Assembly: GCA_050249455.1 (NCBI GenBank)
Contig: JBFWQM010000203.1
Span: 1-9,735, forward strand
Origin: JBFWQM01 sp050249455
Lineage (GTDB): Bacteria; Pseudomonadota; Alphaproteobacteria; MPNO01; VGEU01
Direction: 5' to 3'
Length of the DNA stretch: 9,735 nucleotides
This document shows, in pieces, positions 8,960 through 9,735 of the stretch. The stretch's first letter is position 1; each line of letters starts with the position of its first letter. The position numbers and the translations under genes are program-made. The notes under the pieces are model-generated. The model was not told where the DNA came from, ran no database searches, and was given only the letters and a program-made list of their open reading frames with translations.

Positions 8960-9735
8960 TCACTCCGCCGCCGACACCTTCGGCAGATCCTCCAGCCACG
9001 GGTAGTTGCGCGCGAACAGGTCGGCCGAGTCCTGGCGCAGGGCGGGTGCCACCTCGGTCGCGAACAGGCGCATCGACTTCCGCGCCAGCTCCGGCTTCAT
9101 GTTGCCGAAGTGGAACTGGATGAGGAGGTTGCCGGCGCCGGCCATCTCGATCAGCGGCCACAGCTTCTTCTTCACCGTCTCCGGGCTGCCGACGATGATC
9201 GAGGCGGCGGCCTCCAGCTCGTCCCAGTCCTTCACGTCGCCGAGCATGTTGGCGTTGGGGTCGGAGTTGCGCAGGTAGCCTTCCCACGACCGCACGCTGG
9301 TGTTGGGCACGCCGGGGCCGAAGGTCAGGCTGCGGCCCTTCTTCCTGAGGTGGCCCTTCAGGCAGTATTTCAGGAAGTACCAGATGCCTTCCTGCGATTC
9401 CGCGCGCGCCTTGTCGTCGGTCTCGGAGACATAGACCGAGAGCAGGATGCCGAAGCGGAACGGGTGGTAGCGGCCGCCGAAGCCCTCGATGGTCTTGGCG
9501 AACTCCTGCGAGGCGCGCCGCGTCGCGTCGCCGTGCGAGCGCGACGACAGGAAATAGTCGAAGCCTCGCCGCGCCGTCTCCACCATCGTCTCGACCGACC
9601 GGCCGCCGGGGATCCACACCGGCGGGTGCGGGCGCTGCTGCGGCCGCGGCCACATGTTGACGTAGCGCAGCGGGTAGCGCGGCCCCTCGTGCTCGAACGG
9701 GCCATCCTTGGTCCACGCCGAGGTGACGAGGTCGA
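8960..9735 (-). CDS. LLM-class (luciferase-like) flavin-dependent monooxygenase, N-terminus beyond the window
   Basis: The minus-strand frame ends with TGA at 8960-8962 and stays open to the right edge, so 257 C-terminal residues are visible and the start is missing. The ATG at 9655 is internal: the frame continues upstream with family-like sequence such as AWTKDGPFEHEG, which leads into PLRYVNMWPRPQQRPHPPVWIPGG with no break. Luciferase-like proteins use reduced FMN and oxygen to oxidise varied substrates. Typical elements are the RPHPPVWIPGG strand, the IVGSPETV motif near the end of the barrel, and the C-terminal QFHFGNMKPELARKSMRLFA region. Full-length relatives have roughly 340-400 residues, so perhaps 100 or more are missing. 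The substrate is unknown. The palindromic repeat with a terminator-like hairpin lies directly downstream. Confidence 0.92.
   Translation of the reverse strand, partial: DLVTSAWTKDGPFEHEGPRYPLRYVNMWPRPQQRPHPPVWIPGGRSVETMVETARRGFDYFLSSRSHGDATRRASQEFAKTIEGFGGRYHPFRFGILLSVYVSETDDKARAESQEGIWYFLKYCLKGHLRKKGRSLTFGPGVPNTSVRSWEGYLRNSDPNANMLGDVKDWDELEAAASIIVGSPETVKKKLWPLIEMAGAGNLLIQFHFGNMKPELARKSMRLFATEVAPALRQDSADLFARNYPWLEDLPKVSAAE

Noticed and set aside
8960..9655. The luciferase-like gene taken as complete with a start at 9655
   Set aside because: The frame is open to the window edge, and the codons upstream of 9655 read as typical luciferase-like family sequence, so the ATG is internal and the gene is cut by the edge.

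Overview
The window is about 9.7 kb of very GC-rich, gene-dense bacterial chromosome. Third codon positions are strongly G/C, which is why long open frames also appear antisense to the real genes. The gene content fits a high-GC alphaproteobacterium: an HpnN-type hopanoid RND transporter, an FtsH paralog beginning MEKKTQFN, a Lon-like protease of the LonB/AAA_32 type, and GC-rich palindromic repeats built on CCCACCTCACCC. I cannot place it more finely from sequence alone.

Layout: (1) Bases 1-33 hold the last ten codons of a plus-strand gene that starts outside the window. (2) A palindromic repeat, copy 1 (61-165), lies between that gene and the convergent block that follows. (3) Bases 203-7114 hold three minus-strand genes in the order of transcription ftsH paralog, hpnN-like transporter, Lon-like protease. 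The gaps are 68 and 28 bp and each gene has a recognisable Shine-Dalgarno sequence, so they look like one operon. (4) A 116-bp divergent intergenic region (7115-7230) separates ftsH from a plus-strand HSL-family alpha/beta hydrolase, which most likely starts at a GTG at 7231 rather than at the upstream ATG. (5) The hydrolase converges on a minus-strand flavodoxin-fold NAD(P)H oxidoreductase. The two stop codons overlap in one CTAG. (6) A second, longer copy of the repeat (8792-8934) contains a perfect 29-bp inverted repeat and a terminator-like hairpin. (7) The window ends inside a minus-strand luciferase-like flavin-dependent monooxygenase whose N-terminus is missing.

How the genes fit together: the ftsH, hpnN and lon-like block joins two ATP-dependent-type proteases, one in the membrane and one soluble, to an inner-membrane lipid exporter. 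This suggests envelope maintenance or quality control, but the link rests only on gene order. The right-hand part (esterase, NAD(P)H oxidoreductase, LLM monooxygenase) looks like accessory catabolic or detoxification metabolism and has no clear shared pathway.

I did not find a clearly new multi-gene system. The observations most worth a second look are the two opposite-facing repeat copies, the terminator-like fold in copy 2, and the Lon-like protein, which keeps its Ser-Lys protease dyad but has poor Walker motifs.
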